DNA from: Verrucomicrobiota bacterium
GTDB lineage: Bacteria; Verrucomicrobiota; Verrucomicrobiia; Limisphaerales; JADLHS01
Reading direction: 5' to 3'
Length of the DNA stretch: 64,000 nucleotides
NCBI GenBank assembly: GCA_029573725.1
Contig: JAKQDQ010000042.1
Coordinates: forward strand, 126,777-190,776
Numbering within the stretch: position 1 is the first letter of the stretch; each line of letters starts with the position of its first letter. The position numbers and the translations under genes were made by a program. The notes beneath the pieces were generated by a model. That model worked only from the letters and a program-made list of their open reading frames with translations. It was not told the DNA's origin and made no database searches. Below are positions 8,006-17,695 of this stretch, piece by piece.

Positions 8006-8307
8006 AACTGGGAACAGTCATCGGCCGCGTCACGTTGAGCAAAACCGTCAAAGCGTTCGAGGGCGGACGATTTTTGGTCGTGAGTCCGTTTTCGCGCGAG
8101 CAATACGCCGCGGGGCTGGCGGCGCCGTCCCGCATGGGCAGCGAACCAAGCCTCGTGGTGTACGATGCGCTCGGTGGCGGGATGGAACAGGTGATCGGCT
8201 ACGTCGAAGGTCGCGAGGCGGCCCAGCCGTTTGCCGTGCCGACACCGGTGGACGCCATCAATGTCGCGCTGGTGGACGACCTGTTTTACCGGCCGTGGCC
8301 GGGTTGA
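8002..8307 (+). CDS. BMC-P (EutN/CcmL) pentameric vertex protein (third)
   Basis: The protein has 101 residues from a GTG at 8002, chosen because it overlaps the stop of the preceding BMC-P by 4 bp. LGTVIGRVTLSKTVKAFEG, VVYDALGGGMEQVIGYVEG and VDAINVALVD mark the EutN/CcmL fold. It has a longer loop after strand 2 (SREQYAAGLAAPSRMG) than the second copy. Three paralogous pentamers in one locus is the arrangement known from the planctomycete/verrucomicrobial BMC type. Confidence 0.94.
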   Translation: MKLGTVIGRVTLSKTVKAFEGGRFLVVSPFSREQYAAGLAAPSRMGSEPSLVVYDALGGGMEQVIGYVEGREAAQPFAVPTPVDAINVALVDDLFYRPWPG

Positions 8308-8329
8308 GTGGGAAGAAGAGAGTTTCGAT

Positions 8330-9385
8330 ATGAAAAATGTCATCAGCTTGAAGGATGTGGAGCGGCTGCAGCGCGAGGGGCGGAGTCTGAGCAGCCTGCC
8401 GGAAGATGCCCTCTTAACACCTTCGGCGCGCGATTTTCTCAACGACCTCCGCTCGGTGGTCCCGCAGCCACCGGTCCCGCCCCCACCCGCCGCTGCGGCG
8501 GCCGAACCCGTTGCCCCGGAAAAGCCGATCCACGCCCAATCTTCCCGGGCGGAACTGGAGGCATTTTTCCACTCGCCATACGCGCAGGCTCTCAAGGAGC
8601 AGATTTGCGAAATGGGCCGGCGCCTGTGGCAACGCGCCTACGTGGATGGCAATGGCGGCAACATGGCGATTCGCGTCGGCGCGGATGTGGCCATTTGCAC
8701 CCCGACACTGGTGAGCAAGGGGGCGCTGAAACCGGAGGACCTGTGCCTGGTGGATTTTGAGGGACATCAACTTCTCGGCACCAAGAAGCGCACCAGCGAA
8801 ATCCTCATGCACTTGCAAATCATGAAACGACAGCCCAAGGCGGTGGCCACGTGCCATTGTCATCCGCCCTACGCCACGGCGTTTGCGGTGGCAAACGTGG
8901 CGCCCCCGACCTGTCTGCTGCCCGAGTTCGAGGTGTTCTGTTCGGTGGGGGTGGCGCCCTACCGCACTCCGGGCACGGCGGACATGGGCAAACTGGTGGC
9001 GGATTTGACGGAGCAATACAACACGATCCTCATGGCAAATCACGGCGTGGTGACCTGGTCGCACAACCACCTCGAGGAAGCCTACTGGCGCATGGAGATC
9101 GTGGAAGCGTACTGCCGCACGATTGTGGTGGCCGGCCAGCTCGGGCATCCCGTCAACACCTTCACCGGGTCCCAAATGAAGGATTTGCTGAACATCAAAC
9201 AAAAACTGGGTTTCGTGGACCCGCGTTTCGAGATGAAGGAATGTGAACTTTGTGACGCCGGCGAGTGGCGGCCCGGCGCCACCTGCACCGTGCCGCGTCC
9301 TGCGGCGGCGGACCCCGATTTCGATCCGGAGGCGGAACGCGCCGTTCAGGCCATTACGGAGCAAATTCTGGCCCGGTTGAAATGA
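8330..9385 (+). CDS. Class II (zinc) aldolase, fuculose/rhamnulose-phosphate aldolase type, with N-terminal tag
   Basis: The protein has 351 residues from the ATG at 8330, preceded by GAAGAAGAG. The catalytic domain (about 70-300) is the class II aldolase/adducin fold: the Zn ligands come from CHCHPPYATAF and from MANHGVVTWS, and DGNGGNMAIRVG is the phosphate-site loop. Before it lie a helical segment (residues 1-43) and a Pro/Ala linker (about 44-65), which look like an encapsulation module. Family members cleave L-fuculose-1-phosphate or L-rhamnulose-1-phosphate to DHAP and L-lactaldehyde. That fits lactaldehyde as substrate of the neighbouring dehydrogenase. Sequence cannot say which sugar is preferred. 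Confidence 0.88.
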   Translation: MKNVISLKDVERLQREGRSLSSLPEDALLTPSARDFLNDLRSVVPQPPVPPPPAAAAAEPVAPEKPIHAQSSRAELEAFFHSPYAQALKEQICEMGRRLWQRAYVDGNGGNMAIRVGADVAICTPTLVSKGALKPEDLCLVDFEGHQLLGTKKRTSEILMHLQIMKRQPKAVATCHCHPPYATAFAVANVAPPTCLLPEFEVFCSVGVAPYRTPGTADMGKLVADLTEQYNTILMANHGVVTWSHNHLEEAYWRMEIVEAYCRTIVVAGQLGHPVNTFTGSQMKDLLNIKQKLGFVDPRFEMKECELCDAGEWRPGATCTVPRPAAADPDFDPEAERAVQAITEQILARLK

Positions 9386-9509
9386 GCGCTGGCCGTTTAC
9401 CTGGGGCGGGTGGCCGCCCCCGATGGACAGGGCGGGTGGGGCGGCCGGCCCCGATCCTGACGCCTCCGCCGTCCGCCGATGGGTAATGCTCCGGCGCGTA
9501 ATCTTTTTC

Positions 9510-10757
9510 ATGAAATCACTCGACGCAAAACTTGCTGAAATCAGGGCCCGCCGCAATTCGCGCGCGTTTATTCTCGCGGATGCGAAGGATGCGGACATGG
9601 CGTATGGCGTGCGCGCCACCGGCCCGCGTTCCTATCTGGCACGACGGGGCGCGCGCCCCGCGCAATTCTCGCCGGAAGTCTGGACGCGGGAGGAATTTGG
9701 TTTCCGCAATCTGCCGGAATTCCTCGACATCATCCGCGAGGTGACGCACCAGGGACTGGTGGACATCATGTTGATGTCGGCGTATGTGAACGAGCAACTC
9801 ACCATCAAGGAAGGGCTTTTTCAGAACTCCCACGTCACCCCGGCCGCGCGCGCGAATGACACCACGGATGTGTGGGCCGCCCGGCACGGTTGTTACATGG
9901 GAGAGGCTTCACAACCGTTTCGCTCGGCCAGCATTGATCATATTCAATGTGGCGAAGTGGCGTGCGACCGGAGTGGTGGAAAGGATTTTCCCGGGGCCAA
10001 TCTCGGATTGTATTCGATCACCTACGTCAATGACCTGGAGCAGGACCGCGAGGCGTTGCTGGCCTACAAGGAATTCCGCGAAGAAGCCGAACGGAAGGGG
10101 TTCCGGCATTTTCTCGAAGTGTTTGATCCCAACGTGGACAGCGGGATTCCTGCGGAAAAATTGGGGGAATTCGTCAATGACAATATTCTGCGGACGCTGG
10201 CAGGGGTGCCGGATGCGGGGCGTCCCCTGTTCCTGAAGGTGGTTTATCACGGCCCGCGTGCCATGGAGGAGCTGTGTCAATACGACCCCAACATGGTGGT
10301 GGGTATCATGGGGGGCGGCGCCGGCACGACCTACGACGCCTTCAAATTGATTCACGACGCGCAAAAATACGGGGCGCGAGCCGCCCTGTTCGGCCGCAAA
10401 ATCAATCAGGCCGAGCATCAGCTCGCGTTTATTGAGATGCTGCGCTTGATTACGGACGGGCAGATCGGCCCCGAAGAGGCTGTGCGCGCCTACCACGGGG
10501 TGTTGCAGGGCAAGGGCATCCAGCCGCACCGCTCCCTGGCGGAAGATCTGCAACCCACCGCGCAGTCCATGAACTATGCCGGCACCGTTCCGGCATCCGG
10601 CAGGCGGAGCGACCCGCCTGCCAGCGCCGCCGCGCGGCCTCCAGGAACGGGCGGGGCGGTGGCCGACTGGCCGCGACGGGCGGACGGTTCACCGGACTTT
10701 GCCCGGATGAATTCGCAGCAACGGCTGGCTTACGATCAGGCGCGGCTGCAGCTTTGA
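9510..10757 (+). CDS. Class-I-like (DeoC/FbaB superfamily) aldolase homologue with C-terminal helical tag
   Basis: The protein has 415 residues from the ATG at 9510. The core (to about 350) resembles Schiff-base aldolases: FLKVVYHGPRAMEELCQYDP carries a candidate catalytic lysine (K243), and GIMGGGAGTTYDAFKL with GARAALFGRKI looks like a phosphate-binding end of a TIM barrel. A Pro/Ala/Gly/Ser linker (about 356-392) leads to a 20-residue helix-like end (DFARMNSQQRLAYDQARLQL), which has the form of a C-terminal encapsulation peptide. It is the last gene of the BMC operon. The assignment is from motifs only; the reaction is unknown and might be a second sugar-phosphate cleavage or a DHAP-linked step. 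Confidence 0.7.
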   Translation: MKSLDAKLAEIRARRNSRAFILADAKDADMAYGVRATGPRSYLARRGARPAQFSPEVWTREEFGFRNLPEFLDIIREVTHQGLVDIMLMSAYVNEQLTIKEGLFQNSHVTPAARANDTTDVWAARHGCYMGEASQPFRSASIDHIQCGEVACDRSGGKDFPGANLGLYSITYVNDLEQDREALLAYKEFREEAERKGFRHFLEVFDPNVDSGIPAEKLGEFVNDNILRTLAGVPDAGRPLFLKVVYHGPRAMEELCQYDPNMVVGIMGGGAGTTYDAFKLIHDAQKYGARAALFGRKINQAEHQLAFIEMLRLITDGQIGPEEAVRAYHGVLQGKGIQPHRSLAEDLQPTAQSMNYAGTVPASGRRSDPPASAAARPPGTGGAVADWPRRADGSPDFARMNSQQRLAYDQARLQL

Positions 10758-10759
10758 AA

Positions 10760-11716
10760 TCAGCGCACGCCCGCTTCGTCGAGCCGCAATTCGCCGCGGT
10801 TGGCGTCCAGGGTGGCGCGGGCGCCCACCGGCAAGGTGGCATTCATGGCCACATGACCGAAAGGGAGTCCCGCCACCACCGGGATGTTCAACGGCCGCAG
10901 GCGCTCGCAGAAAACCTCCTCCAGGGTCTGACGATATTCCCCCGCGGTTTGAGCGCGGGGATCCTGGCAGCGGGCATTAAGTCCGATTGCCACGCCGGCC
11001 ACCTGTGGCAGGAGCCCGCAGTTCAACAGCTGGGTCAGCATGCGATCCCAGCGATAGGGCACCTCCCCGACGTCTTCAAGAAACAAAATCGTGTTCTTGA
11101 AGTCCGGCAGCCATCGGGTGCCGATGAGCGTGTTCAGGATGGTGATGTTTCCCCCGATGAGCCGGCCGCGCGCGATGCCGCGCCGCAAAATTTTCACCGT
11201 CCGGCCCGCGTAACCGGTGGCGATGTCGCCTGGCGGCGCCGGAGAAGTGAGGGTGCGCAAGAAACTTTGCACGGTGAACGCGGGCAGTCGTTTGAGGGCG
11301 AAGTCGGAATTCAACATCGGTCCGTGAAAGGAGACCAGTCCCGCCCGGGTGAGAAAGGCGCCGTGCAGCGAGGTGATGTCGCTGTAGCCGATGAAAATTT
11401 TGGGATTGGCGCGGATCAGGGGATAATCCAACCGCGACAGCAATCGCGCCGTGCCGTAGCCGCCCCGGACACAAATGATCGCCTGCACCTTCCGGTCGGT
11501 AAACATCCGCATGAGGTCGCCGGCGCGGTCGCGGTCCGAGCCGGCGAGGAAGCCGAGGCGTTGATGCACCTTGGGGGCGAGCTTGGTGCGGTAGCCGAGG
11601 CGTTCCAGCACGGCAATGGCGCGGTCCACATTCTTCGGATCCGGCGGAGCGCTGGCGGGGGCAACCACGCCCAGGGTGTCACCGGGATGCAGGCGGGGGG
11701 GATAAAGCAGTTTCAT
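10760..11716 (-). CDS. ldcA: LD-carboxypeptidase (peptidase family S66)
   Basis: The protein has 318 residues, normal for LdcA. Conserved elements are the start RLHPGDTLGVVAPASAP, the loop CVRGGYGTARLL, the nucleophile segment FIGYSDITSLHGAF with the catalytic serine, the glutamate region GGNITILNTLIGT and the histidine region GLPFGHV near the C-terminus. The enzyme removes the terminal D-Ala from murein tetrapeptides in peptidoglycan recycling. It ends only 2 bp from the convergent BMC operon and starts 39 bp after the chemosensory operon on the same strand, so read-through from that operon is possible. Confidence 0.9.
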   Translation of the reverse strand: MKLLYPPRLHPGDTLGVVAPASAPPDPKNVDRAIAVLERLGYRTKLAPKVHQRLGFLAGSDRDRAGDLMRMFTDRKVQAIICVRGGYGTARLLSRLDYPLIRANPKIFIGYSDITSLHGAFLTRAGLVSFHGPMLNSDFALKRLPAFTVQSFLRTLTSPAPPGDIATGYAGRTVKILRRGIARGRLIGGNITILNTLIGTRWLPDFKNTILFLEDVGEVPYRWDRMLTQLLNCGLLPQVAGVAIGLNARCQDPRAQTAGEYRQTLEEVFCERLRPLNIPVVAGLPFGHVAMNATLPVGARATLDANRGELRLDEAGVR

Positions 11717-11755
11717 CGGCGGGATTGGCCGGCGTCTCGCGGCCCGTACTGAAGG

Positions 11756-14317
11756 TTAGATCTGCGGATCAAAGGAAGGTTTTTTCTGGTCGTGCAATCC
11801 GAGCAGGAGCACTTTGGTCTGGGTGAAAATTGATTCCAGCTCCTGAATCAGCTTCATGGCGCCATAGACCTCGCCCGAGTGGCCCAGGTCCTCAAGTTTC
11901 TGGCATAATTCCGCGAGCCGCCGGGCGCCCATGTTCAGGCTCATGCTCTTCAACGCATGAGCGTGAAAGGCGAGCTGGACCGGGGTCTCGGCGGATTGCA
12001 CCAGTTGTTTGATGTGAGTCGGGGCGGTGTCCAAATACAGACTGATCAGTTCGCTCAACATGCTGTCCCCGCCGGTGGAGGGCATTTCGCGGAGATCGGC
12101 GATGATGCCCTCGTCAAGCAGTCCCGGGGTCAGCGACTCGGGGTTGCGCATGAAATACTTGGTGTCATACTTCACGGCCTTGGTGGGGCCCCAGCGCTCG
12201 AGGATGGCTTGCAAATCCGCCACGCGCACCGGTTTCGAAATGTAATCATCCATGCCGGCGGCGAGACATTTTTCGCGATCGCCGATCAGGGCGTTTCCCG
12301 TCATGGCCACGATGACCGGGCGTTTGTCGCGGGTCCAGCGCTCGCAGATGCGGCGGGTGCATTCGTAACCGTCCATTTCGGGCATTTGCACGTCCAGAAA
12401 AAGCACGTCGCAGGGCTGCTGTTCCAGCACCTTGAGGACTTCGGCCCCGTTGGTGGCCAGCCCGGCTTGATAGCCCAGTTTGTTGAGGACGCTGATGCCG
12501 ACCTTTTGATTGATCGGATTGTCATCCGCCAGCAGAATACGCAGCGGCAATCGGCGCGCAAAATCGGAGTCGAGTCCCGGAGTAAACGGAGTTTTTCGGT
12601 CGTGTTCGGCGCGCACGCCCAGCAGACGGCAGAGCATCTCCAACAGCTGGGCCGGCCGGATGGGTTTGTGGAGGTAGCTGGCTTCGGTCATTCCCGCAGC
12701 GTGGAGATCCTCGGTGCGCAGCCGGGCCGGAGAGAGCAGGAGCAGGGGACGCGGCTTCCGGGACGGCAGTTTTTGAATCTCGCGCGCCAGGGCAAAGCAG
12801 TCCATGCCGGGCAGGTGCGAATCGAGCAGCACGGCGCCATACTCAACCGGTTCGCGCAGCAGGGTGAGCACCTTGTCCGCCGTGTCGGCCACGGTGACCT
12901 GCATGCCCCAGGTTTCCAGCCGTTGCCGGAGAATGCGGGCGCTGCCGGCGCCGTGTTCGGCCAGGAGCACGGATGTGCCGGTGAGTTGCCGCTGCTTTCC
13001 CACCCAGGCGGGCGGTGTGACCGTGGCCGCGCCCTGGACAAGAATGGTGAAATGAAAGGTCGCGCCCGCGCCCGCGTCGCTGTCCACCCAGATGCGTCCG
13101 CCCATCAATTCCACGAGGCGCTTGCTGATTGCCAGCCCCAGCCCCGTCCCGCCGAAGTGCCGCGTGGTGGAGGCGTCCACCTGGTGAAAGGACTTGAACA
13201 GCCGATGCTGCTTGTCCAACGGAATGCCGATGCCGGTGTCACGCACGCTGAAGTGCAGCAACCATTCCTCCCGGCTGACCGTGGTGCCGTCGGTGTCGCC
13301 GTCCATTTCCCGGATGGCGGCCGTGGCGGGACTCACTTCCACCACCACTTCGCCCGCCGGGGTGAATTTCACCGCATTGCTGAGCAGGTTGACCAGAACC
13401 TGGCGCAGCCGGGTCATGTCGCTGACGACGATTTTCGGCAGCGAATCGTCCACGACATAAACCAGGTCCAGCCGTTTCTCCGCGGCCTTGGGGGCCAGCA
13501 GTTCCAGCGCATCCTCCACGCAGCCGTGCAGCTCAAACGGATGATGGTCGAGTTCCAGTTTGCCCGCCTCGATCTTGGAGAAATCCAGAATGTCATTGAT
13601 GATGGTCAGCAGGGCGTCGGCGCTGGTGCGCACGCCTTCCACGTATTCCCGCTGTTCCTCGGACAGGTCCGTGTCGAACAGCAACGAGATCATGCCGACC
13701 ACGCCATTCATCGGGGTGCGGATTTCGTGGCTCATGTTGGCGAGAAACTCGGACTTCGCGAGCGTGGCCTCCTCAAGTTTTTGGTTCAAGGCCAGCAATT
13801 GCGAGTTGCCGTTGACCAGTTGTTGCTGGCTCTCCCGCAACGCGCGATAGGCGGCGTCCCGCTGGATCTGATTGAGGTAGGCGCGGGAGTGATAGCGGAT
13901 GCGCGCCAGCAACTCCAGGCGGTCCGGCAACTTGACCAGGTAATCGTTGGCGCCGAGGCTGAACGCCTGCCCCTTGACCTGGGGATTCTCGTTGGTGCTC
14001 AGGACGATGATCGGAATCTCCCGGGTGACGGGATGGGCGCGGAATTGCGTGACAAGACTCAACCCGTCAATGCCCGGCATCACCAGGTCCTGGAGAATCA
14101 CCGTGGGGCGCAACTGCGTCGCCAGGGCGACGGCCTCGCGCGCGTCGGCGCAATAATGGAAATCAATGTCCGGTTCACTGATGAGTGCCCGGCGGATGGC
14201 CTCACATACCATGGCCTGATCGTCCACCAGCAGCACCATGACGTGATAATCCGGGAGCTGGGGAAACGTGAGGCCGCTTCCGCCGGAGACGGGATGTTCA
14301 GTGCGTTCGGTGGCCAT
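11756..14317 (-). CDS. Hybrid histidine kinase with WspR-like receiver (REC-HK-REC-REC-HPt), output of the Wsp-like system
   Basis: The protein has 853 residues. Residues 26-150 are a receiver (acidic pair D32/D33, acceptor D77 in [13 protein letters not shown]), and the following linker RIRYHSRAY...[11 protein letters not shown] closely resembles the WspR receiver-stalk as I know it. In place of GGDEF comes a histidine kinase: H197 in [11 protein letters not shown], then an ATPase domain with DTGIGIPLD and [16 protein letters not shown]. Next are a degenerate receiver lacking the acidic pair, an intact one ([11 protein letters not shown] and [13 protein letters not shown]) and an HPt domain (H787 in HAHALKSMS). 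It overlaps the wspF homologue by 20 bp and takes the genomic place of wspR. It should pass WspE phosphorylation into a phosphorelay; the final acceptor is not in the window. Confidence 0.93.
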   Translation of the reverse strand: MATERTEHPVSGGSGLTFPQLPDYHVMVLLVDDQAMVCEAIRRALISEPDIDFHYCADAREAVALATQLRPTVILQDLVMPGIDGLSLVTQFRAHPVTREIPIIVLSTNENPQVKGQAFSLGANDYLVKLPDRLELLARIRYHSRAYLNQIQRDAAYRALRESQQQLVNGNSQLLALNQKLEEATLAKSEFLANMSHEIRTPMNGVVGMISLLFDTDLSEEQREYVEGVRTSADALLTIINDILDFSKIEAGKLELDHHPFELHGCVEDALELLAPKAAEKRLDLVYVVDDSLPKIVVSDMTRLRQVLVNLLSNAVKFTPAGEVVVEVSPATAAIREMDGDTDGTTVSREEWLLHFSVRDTGIGIPLDKQHRLFKSFHQVDASTTRHFGGTGLGLAISKRLVELMGGRIWVDSDAGAGATFHFTILVQGAATVTPPAWVGKQRQLTGTSVLLAEHGAGSARILRQRLETWGMQVTVADTADKVLTLLREPVEYGAVLLDSHLPGMDCFALAREIQKLPSRKPRPLLLLSPARLRTEDLHAAGMTEASYLHKPIRPAQLLEMLCRLLGVRAEHDRKTPFTPGLDSDFARRLPLRILLADDNPINQKVGISVLNKLGYQAGLATNGAEVLKVLEQQPCDVLFLDVQMPEMDGYECTRRICERWTRDKRPVIVAMTGNALIGDREKCLAAGMDDYISKPVRVADLQAILERWGPTKAVKYDTKYFMRNPESLTPGLLDEGIIADLREMPSTGGDSMLSELISLYLDTAPTHIKQLVQSAETPVQLAFHAHALKSMSLNMGARRLAELCQKLEDLGHSGEVYGAMKLIQELESIFTQTKVLLLGLHDQKKPSFDPQI

Positions 14318-15350
14318 GAGTTTGACTCAAAATAGAAATGAGGCGCGGCGCGATTTTGTCCAGCGCTAAAATCTCCCGGGCGGCCTGCAACTCCACCGCT
14401 GCCTTGGGCATGCCGTACACCGTGCTGCTGAGCCGGTTTTGCGCAATCGTATGATGTCCCGCTTCGCGCAAAGCCTTCAAGCCCTCGGCTCCGTCGCGTC
14501 CCATCCCTGTCAGCAGGATGCCGGCAGTCATACCCGGCCAGTGCCGTGCCACGCTGTGAAAAAACACGTCCACGGAAGGACAGTAGGCGCTCTGGTGGGG
14601 CTGCAGGGAGTAGCTCAACCGCGTTCCGCTGGACATCACAAGATGCTGGTTGCGCCCGGCGAGGAAGACGCGCCCCGGCTCCACCCGGTCGCCCTCGGCC
14701 ACGACGCGCACGGGCAGCCGGGCGCGGGACGCCAACCACTCCGCCAGGCCGGCGGCAAACTGTTGGTCCACATGCTGCACGACCACGATGGCCGCAGGGA
14801 AGGTGGCTGGCAAGCCGGCAAGAATGGCCGTCAGCGCCGCCGGACCACCCGCAGATGCGCCAATGACCACCAGTTTCCCGGGCTGGTCCGGCGCGCGCGC
14901 TCCCGTTGGCGGCAGAACGGCCCGGATGGTTTTGGCGGACTTGGGCGACCGGGTTGCCCCCAACAGTTTTTCAATCGTCTGGATTTTGGCCAGCAACATG
15001 GCGACGCCCTTTGACGATGCCGCTCCGGCAAGGGGGGGGACATCCACCGCGTCCAGCGCGCCGGCCCCCATCGCGGCGAAGACCTGGGAGATGTGATCTT
15101 CAACTCTGGCCGTTGCCACGACGATGGCGCAGGGAGTCCTGGCCATGATTTGCCGGGTGGCTTCAATGCCGTTCAACCGTGGCATGAACAAATCCATCAA
15201 GATAAGGTCGGGGCAGGCATTTTCGCAGCGGGCGACCGCTTCCGCGCCGTCCCTGGCCACCCAGAGGACCTCGTGTTTGGTGTGCGTGTTGATGCTGCGC
15301 CGCAACGCTTCCGCGGCGAGAACCAGATCGTTGGCAATGCCGATTTTCAC
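14298..15350 (-). CDS. wspF: WspF-like CheB protein-glutamate methylesterase
   Basis: The protein has 350 residues: a receiver (acceptor D53 in [12 protein letters not shown]), a linker, and a C-terminal methylesterase domain with the triad regions [15 protein letters not shown] (Ser), [17 protein letters not shown] (His) and [11 protein letters not shown] (Asp). It demethylates receptor glutamates and resets adaptation. The start overlaps the CheA stop by 4 bp (ATGA), and its end overlaps the hybrid kinase. The order after wspE and before the output gene matches wspF. Confidence 0.93.
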   Translation of the reverse strand: MKIGIANDLVLAAEALRRSINTHTKHEVLWVARDGAEAVARCENACPDLILMDLFMPRLNGIEATRQIMARTPCAIVVATARVEDHISQVFAAMGAGALDAVDVPPLAGAASSKGVAMLLAKIQTIEKLLGATRSPKSAKTIRAVLPPTGARAPDQPGKLVVIGASAGGPAALTAILAGLPATFPAAIVVVQHVDQQFAAGLAEWLASRARLPVRVVAEGDRVEPGRVFLAGRNQHLVMSSGTRLSYSLQPHQSAYCPSVDVFFHSVARHWPGMTAGILLTGMGRDGAEGLKALREAGHHTIAQNRLSSTVYGMPKAAVELQAAREILALDKIAPRLISILSQTHGHRTH

Positions 15351-17635
15351 TGGTTCGCCTCCCCGATGAGGTCGGCCACCGCCTGGATCAGGGTTGCGTC
15401 CTGGAAACTGCCCTTGGTCAGATAATAGTCCGCCCCCGCATTGAGGCCGCGCAGGCGATCCTCCTCGCGGTCCTTGTAGGACACAATCATGACGGGCGTG
15501 AGTTTCAGGCGTTCTTCCTGTTTAATCAGGATGGTCAGCTCGATGCCGTCCAGCCGGGGCATGTCCACGTCGGTGATCACCAGATCGTAACTCCCCGCCC
15601 GCACCGCGTTCCATCCATCCATGCCATCCACGGCGACGTCGGCGGCATACCCCGCCGCTTCCAGCAGTTTCCGTTCGAGTTCACGTACGGTCAGTGAATC
15701 TTCCACGACGAGGATGCGTTTCTCGCGGTGGCCGGCGGCCGGTAGAAGGGCCGGGGGAATGGCGGTGTGCCGCCCGCTCGCAACAAATTTGTCGATGCTG
15801 CGCAGTAAATCCTCCACGTCCACGATCAATACCGGCGCACCATCATCCATCAGCGCGGCCGCACTGATGTCCTTGATTTTCCCAAGCCGCGGATCCAGCG
15901 GTTGCACGACCAGCTCGCGTTCGCCGAGGAACCGATCCACTTGCAGGCCGTAGCGTTGATTGGCGGCGCCCAAAACAACCAGGGCCAGTTCCTCGGCCTG
16001 ATCCTCCACCGGAAACGACACGTCCAGAATTTGCTGCGCATTGACCAGACCGATGTGCTGATCGCCCTGGCGGAAATGCGGCTGGCCTTCCAGGGACAAA
16101 ATCCGGTCACGCGACAGCTTGAGGCTGTTCACAATTTGCGTCAGGGGGAAGGCGTAGGGTTCGCCGCCGATTTCCACCAGCAAGGCGCGAAAGACCGAAA
16201 GGGTGAGCGGCAGTTGCAGCTGGATGCGCATGCCGCGGCCCTTCAAGGTGGAGACGCGGACACTGCCGCGGACACTGCGGATCATGGTCTGAACGATGTC
16301 GAGGCCCACCCCGCGCCCGGAGATTTCCGTGACCGTTTTCCGCAGGGTGAAACCCGGCAGGAACAGGAACTGCAACAACTCGGGTTCGCTCATTTTCTCC
16401 ACTGCGGAAGGCGCGATGAGCTTGCGGTGGTTGATGGCGTCACGGACCTGTTGGGCGTCCAGGCCGGGACCGTCATCGGTCAGGGTGATTTGCAACATGC
16501 CGGCGCTGTGCCGCGCTTCCAGCCGGATGGTCGCTTCCGCCGGTTTGCCTTGCTCCAGTCGCAGCGCGGGCGGTTCGGTGCCGTGATCCACCGCGTTGCG
16601 CAGCAGATGCGTCAACGGCGCTTCGAGCCGTTCCAGAATATCCCGATCCACCTGCGTGTTCTCGCCGAGAATTTCAAAGCGGACTTGTTTCCCCAGGCTT
16701 TGGGCAAGATCGCGCACCATCCGGGGGAAATGCCGGACGCCGTCGCCAAAGGGACGCATGCGGGTGCGCAACGCCTCCAGATACAGCCGATTGGCCAGTT
16801 GTGCGGTGCGGCGTTCATGTTGATCCAGTTCCTGCAGGCGTTCCTCCAGCTGACGCGCCAATTCGCGTGTCTGTTGCGCGGCACTGGCCAGCTCCTGCGG
16901 GGCCGGTGAGGGCGCCGAAGGGGCCCGGTGCTGCAAACGGTGCAGCGTCGCTTCGAGCTCCGTATGCTGGCGTTTGAGGCGTTGCAGCTGCGCGGTGAAC
17001 GGACGCAGCCAGCGGGATTCGACCAGCGTCTCGCCGGCCAGCGCCAGCAGCCGGTTCAGGTTCTCTGCCGACAATCGCAAATAGCGCTCAACCGCCTCGG
17101 CGGATTCCGCACTCCTGGTGGTGGGCGTTATTTCCGCGCTGCGGAAGTGCGTGGTATCCCCGCTGGCCGGAACGCTGGAAATTTTGATGGGCGGGAAGGC
17201 GTCGGAGGGCGTTTCGATGATTGCCCGGACTTCCCGGCGCCACTGCTCCAGCGGCGCCTGGTGCCGCTGCTCCCAGGTGACCAGGCCCTGGTCGTCCTGT
17301 TTGCCCAGGTCCGCGAGCCAGTCCACACCGCGCAGGAGTATGTTGATGTGCGCCTGGCAGGGGGTCAGCCGGTTTTTCTGGGCGGCGACGAAATAGTCCT
17401 CCAAGCCGTGGGCTACCGCGATGCCGGCTTCCAGGTTGACGATGCGCGCCGCGCCCTTGTAGGAGTGGGCGGCGCGCATGAGCGCTTCCAGTTGTTCCGT
17501 CGTCGCCGGGGCCCGTTCCAACGCCAGGAGGCCTGCGCTTAACAACGCCGTCTGGCTTTCGGCCTCGGTGCGGAACAATTCCAGCATCGAGAGGTCCTCC
17601 ACGGCGCGCGCTTTCGGTGGCTCGGATTTCTTCAT
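15347..17635 (-). CDS. wspE: WspE-like hybrid CheA kinase
   Basis: The protein has 762 residues from the ATG at 17635, preceded by GGAG; a TTG at 17695 is less likely. Domains in order: HPt with phospho-acceptor H57 in RAAHSYKGAARI, a charged coiled-coil linker and dimerisation part, HATPase_c (LLRNAVDHGTEPPALR, TDDGPGLD, GRGVGLDIVQTMI), a CheW-like domain, and a C-terminal receiver (VVEDSLTVRELERK, ITDVDMPRLDGIEL). No separate CheY-binding P2 domain is apparent. A CheA fused to a receiver is the WspE layout. It should phosphorylate both its own receiver, WspF and the downstream hybrid kinase. Confidence 0.94.
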   Translation of the reverse strand: MKKSEPPKARAVEDLSMLELFRTEAESQTALLSAGLLALERAPATTEQLEALMRAAHSYKGAARIVNLEAGIAVAHGLEDYFVAAQKNRLTPCQAHINILLRGVDWLADLGKQDDQGLVTWEQRHQAPLEQWRREVRAIIETPSDAFPPIKISSVPASGDTTHFRSAEITPTTRSAESAEAVERYLRLSAENLNRLLALAGETLVESRWLRPFTAQLQRLKRQHTELEATLHRLQHRAPSAPSPAPQELASAAQQTRELARQLEERLQELDQHERRTAQLANRLYLEALRTRMRPFGDGVRHFPRMVRDLAQSLGKQVRFEILGENTQVDRDILERLEAPLTHLLRNAVDHGTEPPALRLEQGKPAEATIRLEARHSAGMLQITLTDDGPGLDAQQVRDAINHRKLIAPSAVEKMSEPELLQFLFLPGFTLRKTVTEISGRGVGLDIVQTMIRSVRGSVRVSTLKGRGMRIQLQLPLTLSVFRALLVEIGGEPYAFPLTQIVNSLKLSRDRILSLEGQPHFRQGDQHIGLVNAQQILDVSFPVEDQAEELALVVLGAANQRYGLQVDRFLGERELVVQPLDPRLGKIKDISAAALMDDGAPVLIVDVEDLLRSIDKFVASGRHTAIPPALLPAAGHREKRILVVEDSLTVRELERKLLEAAGYAADVAVDGMDGWNAVRAGSYDLVITDVDMPRLDGIELTILIKQEERLKLTPVMIVSYKDREEDRLRGLNAGADYYLTKGSFQDATLIQAVADLIGEANQ

Positions 17636-17695
17636 TAACGGGCTCCGCTTGAGTTTACACGTCCTTGTTCGGCACGGGGTAATGGAAGTTGGCAA

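Noticed and set aside
9423-9509. Upstream start of the class-I-like aldolase
   Set aside because: The added residues are low-complexity; the ATG at 9510 begins the helix MKSLDAKLAEIR.
11756-14317. A WspR diguanylate cyclase
   Set aside because: There is no GG(D/E)EF motif; the C-terminal two thirds are kinase, receiver and HPt domains.
11957-14335. 792-codon open frame antisense to the hybrid kinase
   Set aside because: No family likeness, and the minus strand encodes all kinase and receiver motifs.
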